Source of the DNA: Takakia lepidozioides
Taxonomy: Eukaryota; Streptophyta; Takakiopsida; Takakiales; Takakiaceae
Length of the DNA stretch: 64,000 nt
Reading direction: 5' to 3'
Assembly (NCBI GenBank): GCA_030704615.1
Contig: CM060731.1
Span: forward strand, 26,226,001 to 26,290,000
The notes below the pieces were generated by a model, which was given only the letters and a program-made list of their open reading frames with translations, was not told where the DNA came from and made no database searches. The translations under genes were made by a program, and so were the position numbers. Shown piece by piece: positions 1-12,716 of the stretch; the stretch's first letter is position 1, and the number at the start of each line of letters is the position of its first letter.

Positions 1-669
1 ATTGCGGATGCAGCAAAGTGAGTGTTTTTTCCCCCCCCTCTCATTAACATTCATTTAAGGTACATTTAGGTTTATCTAATAATATAGTATGATTGGTAAA
101 CATACATGAATCAAAATTACGACATAAGTATTAATGCGTCGTTTACTATGCATATTACACACCACGACTTGATGCCCAAGCTTGCAATCACATTGCACAT
201 GAGGCATTTCGCGCCGGTCTATTTGCAGAATTTTTGCCAGAGCATGTGCCCCATGTGACCAGTTGGTTTCCCAAACAGCACGTAGATGAGATGCGTAGGG
301 TCGAGGGGTATCGTAGGTGTCGTAGGTGTTTTGGCCGGCGACGAGCACCCCCCCCCCCTCCCCCGCCCCTCCAGTTTCCTCAGGCGGTCCCCTGATTGTG
401 GCCTCCTCCCCCTCGTCTGTTTCTTTGCCTGATCCACCTCCAATTGTACTTGATCCGAACGTTGTACCCCCGGCTGCACCTCCGACATTACATCCTCAAT
501 CACCTCCACTTTCATCTCCTCCGCCAGCACCACCTCCACCCACCTCCACCCCACGGCATGTGCGCCCGAACCCCTAGGAAGGGTCGGCTTCGCCCTAGGT
601 TTCCTCCCCTTCGGCTTGGGTGGCCTGAGCCGGATCCTCCTCCCCCCGATGGGAAGCGCATAGGACTAT
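1..669 (+). pseudogene. Proline-rich coding remnant upstream of gypsy element 1
   Basis: A frame with coding character runs from about 137 to the C-rich tract at 350-363. It then terminates unless the frame changes within that tract; an adjacent frame (326-577) continues as a proline/serine-rich stretch. A third frame carries basic and proline-rich sequence up to the retroelement insertion at 665. No family was recognised. The C homopolymer may be a real slippage mutation or an assembly error. It may be the 5' part of the SET-like frame that resumes at 13546, but the frames do not join simply, so this is inference. Positions 1-130 hold nothing I can identify. Confidence 0.25.
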
Positions 670-1606
670 TGTTAGAGGACGGTAGGGACTTAGACACTTA
701 TACGGGATCTGTAGGGTACCCTTAATTTTTGCACAGACTGAGACAAACAGGAACCTTAGGGGTGACAGCAGCGCACTGTAGAGGGGGTTACACCCACACA
801 GCCAACACAGCCGTCACAGCCACAGCCGCCGTCACAGCCACAGCCCCACAGCCCACAGCCCGTCACAGTCCACAAACACAGCCACACAGCCAGTCACACA
901 GCCCACACAGCGTCACAGTCGTCACAGCCCACACAGCCCACACCCAGTCACAGCCACAGCCACACAGTCACAGCCCGACACAGCCAGCCAGTCACCGCTT
1001 GACACAGCTGTCACGATAATAGGGAACGAAGAGTAGGACAGGGAACGACTGTGGGGAACAACACCTTGAAGGGAACATGTTAGTTCACATACGACGGTTA
1101 GAGAGGGAAACGGTTAGAACCGCGGATAGGAGGATAAAAAGGGGAATTGATGGGAGGACTCAGGAGCGAGGAGCGGAGCGGAAGTCGGAGAGCACGATGA
1201 AGGAGGAAAGAGGATTAGTAGATGCTTGTTATATGCAAAGCTGTAGGGATATTGTAGAGGAGAATAGAGACACAATGGCTTCGGCCTGATACCTGATAAA
1301 TCATAATCTGATACTTATACGATACAATCACACTGTGTAGAGAGATCTGAGTGAAGCTGTGGATTGAATGGAGGAGTGAAGGAAACCGATAAATTGATGA
1401 AGCAAACTGATACTTAATTATCAATGGTAAGGTAGCTAAGATGAATGCGGAAAAGGAAACAAATAGGAAACACCCCCATGATACACTAGCTGTAGGTCAT
1501 GACTGATTGTTCTGCGCGGGCTGAGTACTTAGAGATTTCCAACTCTTCTATCTTGGAGTTTCCGCCTCGGATAGCGAAGGGATGGGTGAGTAAAAGCCGC
1601 GCGACA
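670..1606 (+). repeat. 5' LTR of gypsy element 1
   Basis: It begins TGTTAGAGGAC and ends CGCGCGACA, and matches 12717-13542 closely outside two regions. It is about 110 bp longer than its partner because of a longer CACAGC-rich tract (roughly 785-1010). Confidence 0.93.
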
Positions 1607-1607
1607 T

Positions 1608-2123
1608 TTGGCGACCATACTGGGGACCTGGGATGAACAACCAGATGTGACAGGCATCTGGTGGGATCATGGTGGTTGGACCATTAAAGAATTTGAAGTG
1701 AATCAAATTCCCTGTGGAACGAAGGAAGAAAGATTGTCCAAACAATTCTTTCAAAGGTTCTTGGAATTGCCAGACGGATGTAAAGAAAATATTCTTAAAC
1801 GAGTGCATGATGCTGATCCAGAATGGGGTCTGGAGAAAGGAGTGATAAAGATTTATCAGGTAGCCTGTAGAGGAAGAGCACGTTGGTTACCAACATTAGT
1901 TTATGTGATAGCGTTGCTATCCATTAAACGAGTAGAGTTTGAAGGCTGGGAAGAAAGAAAGGTGAATGTTTATACTCATATGCATGAAGAGCTTGTACTG
2001 GTAAAGAATTGGATTCCAAAGGATATTTTGTGGATCAAACTCACACCAAGAACAGCTTTTCAGACTTGTTTGCCATATGGTTATATGGTAACGGAGACTT
2101 CAAGTATAGCCAAGGTGCATTGA
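1608..2123 (+). pseudogene. Unknown 5' ORF of gypsy element 1
   Basis: A frame of about 171 codons begins in the primer-site region. It contains a coherent acidic/aromatic segment with no recognised domain, followed by frameshifted acidic serine/threonine-rich sequence to about 2670. It may be the N-terminal part of a large Gag or an extra leader ORF like those of Ogre elements. The second idea rests only on position. Confidence 0.45.
1609..1629 (+). other. Primer binding site of gypsy element 1
   Basis: Two bases after the 5' LTR comes TGGCGACCATACTGGGGACC. It has the TGGCGAC...CTGGGGA form common to tRNA primer sites of plant gypsy elements; the specific tRNA was not determined. Confidence 0.7.
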
Positions 2124-2382
2124 AGCTTGAAAGAAACCCAGGCATATACGAGAGATATTACAGAAGAGAGTTTTGGTTATTGCCACATTAAAAGAAATGA
2201 AAGACATGGGACATGAGTGATGAAAGAGAAGCTAGACGACAAGATATTCATCAAAAAGAGAAAGCTATCTGAAAGCTAATTATCCATATCTTTGGGAGAG
2301 AGGAATAGACATAGGGGAATCATCTGGACCTCTCACACCATCAAGATCAAAAAGTGCATCACCTATACCGGAAGAACTAGAG

Positions 2383-4528
2383 TTGGATGCCACTCCTTCT
2401 GTTTCTTTGCAAGAAAGATTAAGGGAATTGGTACAGGAAGAAGATCAATCACGAGGTGAAAGATCTGAGGTACATCCTTGGATAAAAGACTTGACAGAAA
2501 TCTTTGATAAGAGTTGGCATGGAACACCAAAAGCAGGAACTCCAGTTTCTGAAGCAGAAGATGAAGAAGGAGAGGATGTGGCAGAGCCAACGGAGAGTTC
2601 AGACTCTCCAACACCATTACAGTTGAGTTACATGAGTGAAAGAAGAAACCCAAGGGCAGAACTTGGAGGATGAAAAACAGAGAGAAGAAATTGGAAGAGG
2701 AAGAATATGAAGAAGTAGACCCAACAGCTGAGGTTGAGACTACAACCAGGACATCCCAACCCGTTGGACCTGGATCAAGTGGAGCACTTGGATCACAGGC
2801 CAACGAAGGTGTCGGCTCAGGGGGATCAGGCGGGCTGCCTGGATCTGGCTCTGGGGGGACAGGGAGTGTGGGAAGTAGTGCAACTGAAGCTGGGAATACT
2901 GTGAATATCGTGGGGCCAGAAGCAGGGAGTGCTCAAGGGCCACCACTTGGTGGAAGATCCACCACAAAAACAACAGGTCCAGAAGGACCAGCACCAGCAA
3001 GGGTGCCAGCACCTGTCAGTGGGCAGAAGGTAGGGCCACAGATGGCGTTACAACCAACACGGGCAAAACCACCCTTTCCAATATATTCAGGAAAAGGGAT
3101 CCCGATGTACACATTAGCCAATTTGAGCACATGTGTATAGTGAACAATGAGAATGGCGATGATGCCAAGATGAGACTGTTTCCTTGTTCACTTATCAAGA
3201 AAGCAAGTGAATGGTATGCAAGATTCCCTGATAATCATTTCCTAACCTGGAATGGCTTGAATACAGCATTTCGAAATAGGTTCAGGACAAGTAAAACTGA
3301 GGATGAAGTGTATGGAAGTTTACAACAGCTGAAGCAGAAGAAGCATGAAACTGTTGAAGAGTATATGGAGAAGATGGAATTGATGATGAAAAAGCTGGCT
3401 GCAGTACCAGCACCCGGTTTACAGAAGACTTGGTTTGTGAGTGGACTAAGACCAGAGTTGCAGAAGAAAGTGGATATGTTACCCATAATACAGTGGAGGA
3501 GGCATTTGAAACTGCAAACAGAATTGAGCAATTGGGAATGCTCAGGAGAGAGAAAAAGGAAGATGAGGACTCTGAAGATGAGTCAGATGAAGAAGAAGAG
3601 CAAGAACTAAAAAGAAAGAGTAAGAGAAAGGAAAAGTTGAAGAGGGATAACTATGAGAAAAGATTGGAAGAAATCTTGAAGAAGTATGCCACAGAGGCTG
3701 CAACACATTGGAGGAAGGGTGTATGGTGTGCAAAGTGCCAGAATGAAGGCCATACCACCCAGAATGCCACATGAAGGAGAAACACTGTACTATCTGTAAA
3801 ATGGATAACCATTCTACTGAGAATTGTTACTACAACAGAAGGACAGCTGCAAGAGAACCTAGGCAAGTAAGGGTGCATCAGGTGCAGCCCCAGCCAAGAA
3901 GAAAAATGATCAGGACCACTATGGTAGGTCTGGTGGTTATAACAATGGCATGGAAGGGAGAGGTAATTCAAGAGGGAATTACCAAGGAAATTCCAGAGGC
4001 AACTATCAGGGTAATCCAAGGGGGAATTACCAGCCCGGGAATCAGGATTATAGAAATAATCCAAGACCAGACCAAGGGCGAGGACCCAATGGTGAAGAGC
4101 TATGTTACTATTGTAATCAGCCAGGACATCGCAAGGCAGCCTGTTCATTCTGGATAAGACACCAGAATGAGATGAGAGCTCCTGTGAATGAGGGCCCAGT
4201 GGTGGCAGCTCACATGGTTAGGCCATGTGTTGTACCAGAAGTAAGTACAATGATAGTAACAAGAAGTAAAGCCAAACTAATACCTCCAGTAGAAGAGGAA
4301 GAAGATGAGACTGGAAGTGGCAATGATATGCCTGAAGATGAAGAGACTTGGAAAGATGAGAAGGAACTGCACAAGGAAGTGGCAGATACTATAAGGGAAA
4401 TGCAAAAGAGTACGGATATTCCTGTGGCAGATTCCTCTGATTCGGATGGAGAAAAGAGGGGAGTGAGGAAGAAAGGAAAAAAGAAGATGCAGACATGCAA
4501 AGTAATGAAGAGACTTTGGCTGAAGTAA
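2383..4528 (+). pseudogene. gag: Gag of gypsy element 1 (frameshifted)
   Basis: Several overlapping frames together form a Gag. A low-complexity glycine/proline/glutamate-rich segment lies at 2670-3100. A retrotransposon gag core at about 3165-3470 contains the EWYARFPD and VEEYMEKME features. An acidic/lysine linker follows, then cysteine knuckles: CAKCQNEGH (about 3730), CTICKMDNHSTENC (about 3787) and CYYCNQPGHRKAAC (about 4105). A Gly-Asn-Tyr-rich tract precedes the last knuckle. Changes of frame near 2670, 3130, 3480, 3770 and 3950 show decay. Confidence 0.8.
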
Positions 4529-4618
4529 TATGTCAGACCAAAGCAGAAATTACCATTGGACAGCTATTAGCTGTGGCACCTTATTGTAGGCACAGGCTGT
4601 ATCAGGCAATCAATCGAA

Positions 4619-5029
4619 TTGCCCAAGACAGGAAACACAGACCTGAACAGCAAGGTGACCAGTTATAATGTGAAGCCGGAAGGGCGAGAACCAGTCATGG
4701 ACTTTGATGATTCTATGCCAGTAATCCAATTGAGAATTGGAAGCACAGAACTAACTGATGTACTGATAGATGGTGGTTCTGGAGTAAATATCATGACAGA
4801 CCAATTAAGGAAGAAGCTTGGTCTAAGTAACATGAAACCAGCCCCATTTACAGTAACAATGGCAGATCAAAGAAGTGTACAGCCATTGGGATTAATAAGA
4901 GGAGTTAAGATACAGATACAGAAAATGATCTTTATGATCACAGTAACTGTATTAAAAATGGATGAAGTCATGGAGGCTTACTCCTTATTATTGGGACGTC
5001 CGGCTGAAACAGGCCAGGGTATTCCATGA
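4619..5029 (+). pseudogene. Aspartic protease of gypsy element 1
   Basis: The retropepsin segment has the active-site motif LIDGGSGVNIM at about 4765-4800, with Gly instead of the usual Ser/Thr after Asp. This DGGSG form occurs in Athila-like plant elements. It releases Gag and Pol products in active elements. The frame is lost at about 5029, before the reverse transcriptase. Confidence 0.75.
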
Positions 5030-5362
5030 CTGGAATTCTCAGTTACTAACTGTGCATAATGGGATGCACGAGATACAAATTACCACAAAGAAATCTAGTA
5101 GATTACCTGCTACAAGAAGACCTCGAGGAGTCAGAGAGTATGACTGGAGGGGAGGACTGGATGAGGAGCAGGAAGCTACCCTATTTGCTGCACACCCAGA
5201 GTGGGAGCAGGTTGCAGAGATGCGGCTGGAAAGCCTAAGTTGTTTGAGAGGTATCTGCTGTGGTGTAGTGACAGCAACACCAACTGAAGAGAAACCAATT
5301 TACCCATCACATTTCTATGAAGAAGAGAAGGAGAAATAGAAATCCTAGAAGAACCAGCCACT

Positions 5363-7067
5363 GTGAGCTTACAGGATGAAGTGGTGACTGGTTGGACAAT
5401 CACAGCTGATGAGCAGGTGAGAGAAGTAAATGTGGGAACTCAGGAGGAACCGAGGATGGTGAAAGTAGGAGCTGATTTGGAGCCGGAATTCTTCGAAGAA
5501 GCTAAAAGCTTGTTCATCAAATACAGAGATGTATTTGCTTGGAGCTATGAGGATCTAAAAGGGATACCACCTGAAGTCTGTCAGCATAAAATTGAACTGG
5601 AACCAGGGTCAGTACCAATCAAGCAGGCGAGGTATAGAATGAATCCCAACTACGCACAGAAGGTTGGAGAAGAGATAAAGAAGTTGGCTGAGGCTAAGTT
5701 TATATACCCAATAGAGTATACAACTTGGTTGTCACCCATTGTTATAGTTCCCAAGAAGAATGGCAAACTAAGAGTATGTGTGAACTATAAGAAGCTGAAT
5801 GCTTGTACGAAGAAAGATCCTTTCCCTTTGCCATTCACAGAAGCAGTATTAGACACTGTGGCAGGCCATGAGATGTACTCATTCATGGATGGCTTCAGTG
5901 GTTATAATCAAGTGCAAGTGGCAGAAGAAGACCAAGGGAAAACAGCTTTCATCACAGACTGGGGGGCTTATGCATACAAAGTCATGCCCTTTGGACTTTG
6001 TAATGCACCCGACCTTTCAGAGAGTGATAAGTGAATCTTTTCAAGAGTATCTGGATGATTTCATGCAGGTGTTTTTGGATGATTTCAGTGTGTACAGCTC
6101 TAAGAATGAGCACTTGCATAAATTGGAGTTATGCCTGGCCAGATGCAGGATGAGAGGTCTGGGCTTGAATCCAGAGAAGTGTACTTTCTGTGTGAACTCA
6201 GGGGTGCTTCTGGGACACATTGTGTGTAAGAAGGGACTCCTTGTGGATCCCAGGAAGACAGAGTCCATTAAAGCCTCTCCACCACCAGTGAATGTTAAGA
6301 GTTTAAGGAGATTCCTTGGGCAAACCAGTTATTACAGAAGATTTGTCAAAAGGTATGCACAAATAGCAGCACCATTGAGCAAGCTTCTGAAGAAAGATGC
6401 AGTGTTTGCATGGACAGCTGAATGTCAACAGGCGTTTGAGGAACTTACACTGTCAGTAACAACTACACCTGTGCTGATTAACCCTCACTGGCATGTAGTA
6501 TTTCATGTTCACTGCGATGCATCAGGAGAAGCGTTGGGAGCGGTGTTAGCCCAGAATGTTACAGGGAATATAGATTCACCTGTGTACTATGCTAGCCGGT
6601 TGATGAACAGTGCTGAGAGGAACTATAGCACAACGGAAAGAGAAGCATTGGCAATGATCTATGCAGTGAAGAAATTCAGGCATTACCTATTGGGAAGAAA
6701 GTTTATGTTTTATGTGGATCACCAGGCTCTGATATATCTGGTGAACAAACCTTTGATAAGTGGAAGGATAGCGAGGTGGTTAATAATCTTGCATGAGTTT
6801 GAGTTCGAGGTTATTTACAAGCCTGGCCGTTTGCATCTTGTGGCAGATCATTTGTCACGACTAACAACAGGAGAGGCCGCCACAGGAGTGGACGATCAGT
6901 TACCTGATGCGAGTTTATTTGTAATGGAGGTGCAAGGAAGTGCAGATGAATGGTTAGATTGGCAGTGGCCAATCAGATACTACCTTGCTCATGGTCAGTG
7001 CCCACCTAGTTATGGTAAGGAGCAGAGGAAGAGAATTGCTATCAAGCTTTACCTTATACTATGGTAG
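5363..7067 (+). pseudogene. pol: Reverse transcriptase and RNase H of gypsy element 1
   Basis: The fingers and palm are visible (WLSPIVIVPKKNGKLRVCVNYKKLN reading shortened: SPIVIVPKKNGKLRVC; then FMDGFSGYNQV and KVMPFGLCNAP). A frameshift near 6010 moves the reading frame just after PFGLCNAP. The catalytic strand VFLDDFSVYS follows at about 6070. RNase H shows HCDASGEALGAVLAQ, TEREALAMIYA and FYVDHQAL, ending with VADHLSRL near 6855. The only obvious lesion in this part is the single frameshift. Confidence 0.9.
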
Positions 7068-8305
7068 GAAGCAGAATGTATAAGTTAGGACCTGATGGAG
7101 TACTAAAACGATGCTTGTACCACCATGAAGTAAATAAAGTCTTGGAGGAAGTTCATAAAGGAGTGGCTGGAGGTCATTTTGGAGAAGAGACTACCAGTAG
7201 AAAGATACTACTCGCAGGATACTGGTGGCCTACTATTGTCAGAAGTGTGATGAATGTCAGAGGCTAGGACCTTTGCAGAGATCTGGAAGAATGGCCTTGC
7301 ATCCTACAATGCCTACGGAACCATTCAGAAATGGGGACTAGACTTTGTTGGACCAATTAATCCACCATCCAAGAATACACGAAACAGGTACATAATTACA
7401 GCCACTGATTATACTACAAAGTGGGTGGAAGCTAAAGCTTTGAGGGACAACACAGCCAAGTCCACAGCAAGGTTCCTGTACGAGAACATACTTACACGAT
7501 TTGGATGTCCCTTAGAATTTATCAGTGATCAAGGAAGTCACTTCATGAATGAGACCATTGAGTTATTGACTAAAGAGTTTATGATTGTGCATAGAAAGAG
7601 TACAACATATTACCCACAGGGTAATGGACAGGCAGAGGCTACCAACAAAATACTATGTACTATCTTGGCTAAGATAGTCAATGCAAACAGAACGGATTGG
7701 GATACAAAGCTGCTGACAGCTTTGTGGTCATACAGGACTTCATAAAGTCACCACTAAGTATACACCATTCCAATTAGTTTTATGGTATGGAAGCCTTACT
7801 TCCAGTGGAATTCCTGTTACCTACCATGAGAACGGAGTGGGGAAAAAGAATGGAATTGCAAGACTCCATCAAGGTCAGGAAACATGAATTATACCATGTG
7901 GAAGAAGTACGTGCTGATGCAGCTGATAATATGACCAGAATTCAGATGAAGCGAAAGGAACAGTTTGATGAAGGCAAGTTAAAGACTTTTAAGACGGGGG
8001 ATTTGGTTCTATGGTTGCAGAAGAAAGGAAAGATTCAAGCTTCTAAGCTTAAATCACCATGGAAAGGACCTTATGTCATACAAAAGATGTATGATAACAA
8101 CACAGCCATGTTACAAACCATTAACAAAGAAATGCTGGGAAGAGTCAATGCAAATAAGTTGAAGGGGTACAGTGGTATCCATGACAAACCCCTGCAGCAT
8201 GATTTGCATGTTGAACCGCAAGAGCAGTCACGGGCTGCACCAGTGTTACGAACGGAGTATGGAACACTTGTCGCTAGGCCCATATATTGTGGGCAAACAA
8301 CGTGA
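7061..8305 (+). pseudogene. Integrase of gypsy element 1
   Basis: The zinc-binding HHCC region spans about 7090-7265 (HH, then CDEC in a shifted frame). The DDE core at 7254-7745 includes WGLDFVGPI, ISDQGSHF and NGQAEATNK. The C-terminal domain lies at 7787-8305, with a GDLVLW..KGKI..SKL..PWKGPY SH3-like core. Frameshifts occur near 7255 and 7745. No chromodomain is seen. Confidence 0.88.
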
Positions 8306-8462
8306 CACAGCCTATCACAGCCATTTGACATGGTTCGGTTTTGACACAGCCTATCACAGCAACACATTGGTTGGCCTATCACAGCAACACCTATCACAGC
8401 TTACCACAGTGCACACAGTACACAGTATGACACTGTCACAGCTCAACACAGCCTACTAAAGT
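8300..8462 (+). repeat. CACAGC-rich tract inside gypsy element 1
   Basis: Irregular repeats of CTATCACAGC, GACACAGC and related words. The composition is the same as the variable tract of the LTRs (about 785-1010 and 12840-12950). It directly follows the integrase frame. Confidence 0.7.
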
Positions 8463-11400
8463 TACACGATCCATAGAATCAGTGACAAGTGGACACATAA
8501 AAACTTCAGGAAAATGGCTGAAGGAAGAAGAAACGGAAATTAATTTAAAAATAGACACGTGGAGGTCAGGGTGCGACACACAGCAGAGAATGAAGTGCAA
8601 GGACAGGTGTCAAAAAGAAAGAGGACAAGAACGGCCGTCAAAAGGGATGAAAGGCGGGCCCATTAATGAATACGGAAAAAGGGAAACAGAACGAACGGCA
8701 AGTACAGAAAAACTGAATTCATGTCGCATGTGTGATCCTAGTGGACTATCCAACAGGGAAAGTCCACTAAAGAAGATAAAAGTTAAAATCCAGTCACAGC
8801 GGATACAGCCAATAGAAAACCAGAAAATGATCAAGAAAATGGAGGGAAATTGAGCGCAAGAGGCGGCGTCGTTCTGAGTAACGGGCGTCTCGACAGGACA
8901 GGCCATAAATGCTATAACTTGGAAACTATGGAGGAACTAACAGACTATACGCTCGCAATATTACTTACGCAATGGCAGACACGAAACGAAAGAGCAGAGC
9001 TTTTCTCTTGAACAATGCTTGCAAGCCCCGCAGGCTTACAAGAGATTACCCATAGCTTTCTGCGGCAACCATACGTTTCTGCTTTGTGCACTACAGGCAT
9101 TCCTGCAGTTGTTACAGCCAAAGCAGTTCTGTGAGTCTAAGATGAAGAGAGTGAGAGGAATGGAGGAAATCAGGGTGAAGAGCACCACAATTCTGCAGAA
9201 ACAAACGATGGCTACCCCCCACAGGCGATAAGATACTGAAGGAGCTGAGATTGGAAGGATTGCAAAGCATGGATTGGACACTACACCATAGACAGTACAT
9301 GTTACAATTTTTGCAGAACTTTGAGCCAAAGACAGGAACAACAACGGTGAAGGGAGTTGAATTAATGATTACTCCCCTATACCTCCAGCAATTGTTTCGA
9401 TTGCCAGCAGGTCATGTGTATGTGGAGGAACACAGGGAAAGACTGCAAATAGGGGATTTATTCCAAGAAGGGAGTTTCTTTAAAACTCAGGGTTATGCTT
9501 GTACCAAAGCTGTGTACCCAGGGTTAAAAGACATAGGCCAAGTATTGAACGTTCTGATTGCCCTGAAACAGAACCAACAATATTTGAGCAGATCCTTCAC
9601 AGAGGAAATCCTCAAAGGCTTGAAGGGACAAGAGGTACATGGGCGGACATAATGTACAACGCACTGGTAGAGGAGATGAAAAGATTACAAGGTACTACCG
9701 CAAAATCTCCTATCATAGTGTCTGGCCCAATCATTGCTCAAATAATCCTTATTCTGGCATACTTAATGCACAAGAAAGGAAGGAAATGGGAGTGTTTGAG
9801 CCAGAAACAACTGCAATGGAAGAGCAAGGCTCTTCACACAGTGAGGGTGGACTAGCAGCACAACCCGAGACTAAGAGGCAGAGAAGGGGAAAGACTGTAG
9901 TGGCGGATCCACTGGCTTCACGGATTCCGCATGATAATGTTTCCCAAGCTCATGACCAGGAAGGGGCACAGCAGCACAAAAGAATGTTATTACTGGAAGC
10001 AGGACCTTCAGAGAGGGAGGAAGAAGTTACTTCTGCATCACAACCAACACAGCCACTTGAACGACTTGTCACAAGGTCACAAGTTATCCATGCAGCTCAA
10101 CCCGAAATAATTGATTTGGAAAGTGAAGGGATAGATATTCCAACTACAGAACAGATAGTGGCAGAAATAGAGAAAGGGGACCTTCTCTATGAATATTCTG
10201 GTCTGGTCAAGGAGACAGAAATCCCAGAGGTGCAACAGTTGCCCAAGGAAATCCTGAGGTGCATATAATGCACACACCTGTGTCGGAGGTACCACAGGCG
10301 GAAGGCCATGACACTGTAGCACCGGTCATAAATGAAGTAGTTCAGGAAGAAAATCCGGTGGGACAATGGTCTGAATGGTTAGTGAGACATCATACTGTTG
10401 AAGATCAGGAGGAACAGCAGCAACCTCACCATGATGACCCTCAACAGGCAATGCTGATGAGTTCCATAGGCAGGACACTTAATTTGTTGGGGACTTATGT
10501 CAAAACCCATGTTCCAATTACCCAATTGACAGCCTTGAAAGAAGAACTCAGGAAGGAGTTTGAGGCTCGACTTGCCACTGAGTGTGCAAACAAGGTCGAT
10601 GAAGAGGTCACTCTCAAGATGAAGCAGGACTTGGCCAATACAGAAATGGCTTTGCAATTGGCCAAGCAACAATTGATTGAGGCAGGCCTCGCGCAAGACC
10701 AGTTGCACGAAGCACATAAGCAACAGCTATACCAATGCAGGTGCAGCATGAAAGCAAGTTGCAAGAACTGAATGCACTACATACGGAGTTGCAGACAGTG
10801 CATAACAGGATGGCGATACAATGCGCTACATTTACAACTATGCTTGACCAATCAACAAAAGAAATAAACAGTCAAGCGGAAAAATGTACGAAGGCAGAAG
10901 AAGAGAATGTGGAGCACATGAAGCTCATTGTCGATATGAAGAATACAATCTGTCGCAATGAAGATACTTTCAAGCAATACAGGCAAAGCTGAGAAAAGAA
11001 ATACATCGTGGAGTTGCAACAAACCATCGTGGCCAATAGAAATGAAATCGCGGTCAGTAACAAGGCTTCGAAGAAGCCAATAATCTACTTGCTGCCTATG
11101 CGCAATTGGTTGAGCCACAGGCGAAGCGCATGAAGGCTTTACAACAGCAGTTGGAATTGTATAAGCTAAGAGAGGAGCAAACTCTCAGGGGAACCACAAG
11201 CAGCTTGGTGGATAACAGCCTTATGCAGGTCTGGTTAGCACAAGGGCCAGTAGAGGCAAAGCCCCACGGAAGCTCACCCAAAGCGAGATGAATGAGCTCA
11301 GACTGCAGGTGCAGAACATTGCCACAACTACTATAGACAATGTCTATAGTAGGATAGCAGAGTTACAAGAGGATGTAGACGGACTCCAGACTCAAGTGGA

Positions 11401-12700
11401 AGACCTCACTTCAAACATCGACCAAAGAGTCTATATCCCTCAGGAACAGCTAATGGCTTCTTATTTGCAAGCCAGAACTCTGGCTTTTCAGTCTTCACAG
11501 GTGCAGGAGATGCCAATGGTACAGGAACCAGTACCACCACCACCACAACAGGTCAGTACCAGTAGCTGAACCTGTGGTTACTACAACCACACCACAGCCA
11601 CCACAGCCGGAGGTATGGGGCAATGCAGCTTTTAACCCACCTAAAACTCCAGCTGCCAGGGAGTACAGTAGGGCTATGATTATGCCCTTCAACAAATTCC
11701 CATCATGTTGGATTTGGCTTGGAAAGAATTTAGTCCTCCGCAGTCATTCGCACATTACTACTACCAAATCATGCGTATTTGGCTGCCAGTGGCAACCAGG
11801 ACTAAAGTTCTTCCAAACAATCGACATATTGAAGATCATCACTTTGCACAATACTGGCACGAGGCAGGTACCATGTTGAGGGAAATTGGTTGCTTTCCAG
11901 GTTGTACATGGACTCATTTATACCAAGACCAAGGAGATAGCAAGTATTGTCATGGGGTGCGGGCTATACTACGCTGCTTGTTTTCTGATACGTTACCACA
12001 TTGAGCAACAAAAGATGCAAGCACACGCTTTCAAAGTTACTCCAGTGGAGATCATTGGGTATTACCTTCGGTGCCACCTCATATGTACCTATATGACCCA
12101 AAAGTTATGATACAGAAGGATTCTCAAATTCGTTCATGGTTTCAAGCAGCCTGCAACAATTTGTCAACACAGAAATTCGGACTTGATGACATTTTCTATA
12201 AGGGACATATCGCATGGAAACTTGCACGCTGCACCAGTAATTGGTACCCCCCCACTCATCTGGACAGACAAGGAGCTCAGTGTCTACACAATTTTGCTGT
12301 TCAACGGTTACACCAGGTTGTAAAATGCAAACTTCCAGACATGGTAGGACAGCATTGTATGCCCCAGATGATTCCACAAAAAGTTCGAAAATTAAAACAC
12401 CTGAGAGGCGATGAGGATTCTGATACAACTGTTTCTTCACAAATTCTTTTGACATGGGAGAAGACTATGCAATTCAGATGGAAGAGAAGAAACAAAGGGG
12501 ATCTCCTATGCCGGAAAGATTACCTCGATATCAGCCTCCAGAAGGCCTCACTTATCCAGGTAGTGATCAACCATCTCCGTCAACCAGAGACAGACCTCGG
12601 GCTCGTACACACAGCCCGCCACGAAACTCTCAACGTCAACAAGGTGCTCACTCACAAAGGTTTGCTACTCGAAACAGTAAACCGTGAGGACACGGCTTTT
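8463..12700 (+). pseudogene. Accessory region of gypsy element 1 between integrase and 3' LTR
   Basis: A long region of broken frames. 9251-9652 and its shifted continuations (to about 9850) resemble the plant 'putative transposon protein' type: GVELMITPLYLQQLFRLP, then a hydrophobic helix near 9715-9770. 10259-10771 and 10735-11569 encode charged heptad-like helices, so a coiled coil is predicted. 11574-12450 carries tryptophan/histidine-rich sequence, ending in a proline/arginine-rich tail at about 12687. The position matches the env-like ORF of Athila elements, but I see no signal peptide or envelope feature. 8463-9000 shows no clear domain. Function is unknown. Confidence 0.5.
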
Positions 12701-12716
12701 TGAGGGGGAAGGGTAA
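12701..12716 (+). other. Polypurine tract of gypsy element 1
   Basis: GAGGGGGAAGGGTAA lies immediately before the 3' LTR, the expected site for plus-strand priming. Confidence 0.8.

Noticed and set aside
8463-12700. Calling the accessory region of gypsy element 1 an envelope gene
   Set aside because: Only the position fits; no signal peptide, transmembrane pair or envelope motif was seen.
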